A DNA stretch of 5,084 bases. Origin: Leptolyngbyaceae cyanobacterium SM1_3_5 (GTDB lineage Bacteria; Cyanobacteriota; Cyanobacteriia; Elainellales; Elainellaceae). Shown here piece by piece: positions 4,648-5,084 of this stretch (positions within the stretch are counted from its first letter, which is position 1; every line of letters starts with the position of its first letter). The position numbers and the translations under genes were made by a program. Under the pieces are notes generated by a model. That model did no database searches and was not told the origin of the DNA. It worked only from the letters and a program-made list of their open reading frames with translations. The DNA lies in contig JAAUTJ010000418.1 in assembly GCA_012031475.1 (NCBI GenBank), positions 1 to 5,084 on the forward strand, written 5' to 3'.

Positions 4648-5084
4648 ATGTCAGAAGAACGTGCATTTTGGCTGGCGTGGTCGCGCATTCCCGGCATGGG
4701 AGCCATTTCGCAAAAGCGGCTCTATCAGCATTTTGGTAGCCTGGAAGCCGCTTGGGAAGCGGACGTAGACGAACTCGCGCAAATTGAAGGCGTGGGCGAA
4801 ATGACGGCAACCCTGCTGGCAAAAGAGCGATCGCTCTCAATCCCACGCAGCTTTTGCGCCAGCACGAACAGGACAATCCCAAATTCTGGACGCCTGCCGA
4901 TTCCGACTATCCGCGCTTGCTGCTGGAAATTCCCGACCCGCCGCCGCTGCTGTATTACCGAGGCGAAGTGCAGCGATCGGAAAACACTGGAGTAACCCCG
5001 TGCATTGCGATCGTCGGCACTCGCGACCCGTCCGACTATGGCCGCCGCTGGACGCAAAAAATCAGCGCTGCCCTCGCTCGTGAA
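4648..5084 (+). CDS. dprA: DNA-processing protein DprA (DNA protecting protein), frameshifted and cut by window edge
   Basis: DprA binds single-stranded DNA taken up in transformation and loads RecA on it. The N-terminal part (MSEERAFWLAWSRIPGMG) with the helix-hairpin-helix-like GAISQKRLYQHFGS and IEGVGEMTATLL runs in one frame. After about AKERS (4821-4838) the frame must shift back by one base. From there the sequence continues as LNPTQLLRQHEQDNPKFWTP, then ADSDYPRLLLEIPDPPPLLY, YRGEV and the first strand of the Rossmann-like fold, CIAIVGTRDPSDYGRRWT, still open at base 5084. Without the shift the frame ends at TAA 4993-4995. One base missing in the AAAA run at 4821-4824, or at the HIP1 site 4827-4834, would explain it. 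ATG 4648 is chosen because DprA proteins start close to this ERAFWLAW motif; the in-frame TTG at 4597 would add an unusual leader. The rest of the protein lies outside the window. Confidence 0.88.

Noticed and set aside
4821..4827. Programmed -1 ribosomal frameshift in dprA at A-AAA-G
   Set aside because: Not a tandem slippery heptamer, no clear downstream stem-loop, and the hemB breaks show the same one-base-loss pattern at sites that cannot slip.

Overview
The window looks like cyanobacterial chromosome. The octamer GCGATCGC (HIP1) occurs at least nine times in 5 kb, and GATCG-rich variants are everywhere. The recognisable proteins are closest in style to cyanobacterial family members: proline iminopeptidase, three-cysteine HemB, a SAM hydroxide adenosyltransferase, a DUF2301 membrane protein and DprA. 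I cannot name a genus. The content is housekeeping. I see no phage, transposase, CRISPR, toxin or biosynthetic cluster, and no convincing new multi-gene system.

Layout. The end of a proline iminopeptidase gene (2-250, +) converges on a secreted conserved hypothetical protein (367-924, -), which has a very good intrinsic terminator (275-302, -). A long, mostly non-coding stretch follows (925-1480), holding one doubtful short ORF with an odd start region. Next is a 70-residue conserved small protein (1481-1693, -), divergent from hemB (1903-2887, +). The 209-bp divergent gap holds a CRP-type palindrome. After hemB comes a 13-bp terminator hairpin, then on the + strand a SAM hydroxide adenosyltransferase (2968-3747), an 89-bp gap filled by a palindromic repeat and a heptamer tandem repeat, a DUF2301 membrane protein (3837-4478), and the start of dprA (4648 to the window edge).

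Integrity. hemB is interrupted by two one-base losses and dprA by one. All three shift the frame in the same direction. Restoring one base at each site gives otherwise intact proteins with all catalytic residues present. HemB is needed for heme and chlorophyll, so sequencing or assembly error is the simplest explanation, but the sequence alone cannot exclude real mutation.

How the genes relate. hemB makes porphobilinogen for tetrapyrroles. The SAM hydroxide adenosyltransferase splits SAM to adenosine and methionine. DprA loads RecA on incoming single-stranded DNA during transformation. Nothing in the sequence ties these into one pathway. The shared + strand from hemB to dprA may reflect loose co-transcription at most, since a terminator-like hairpin and repeat-filled gaps separate the genes.
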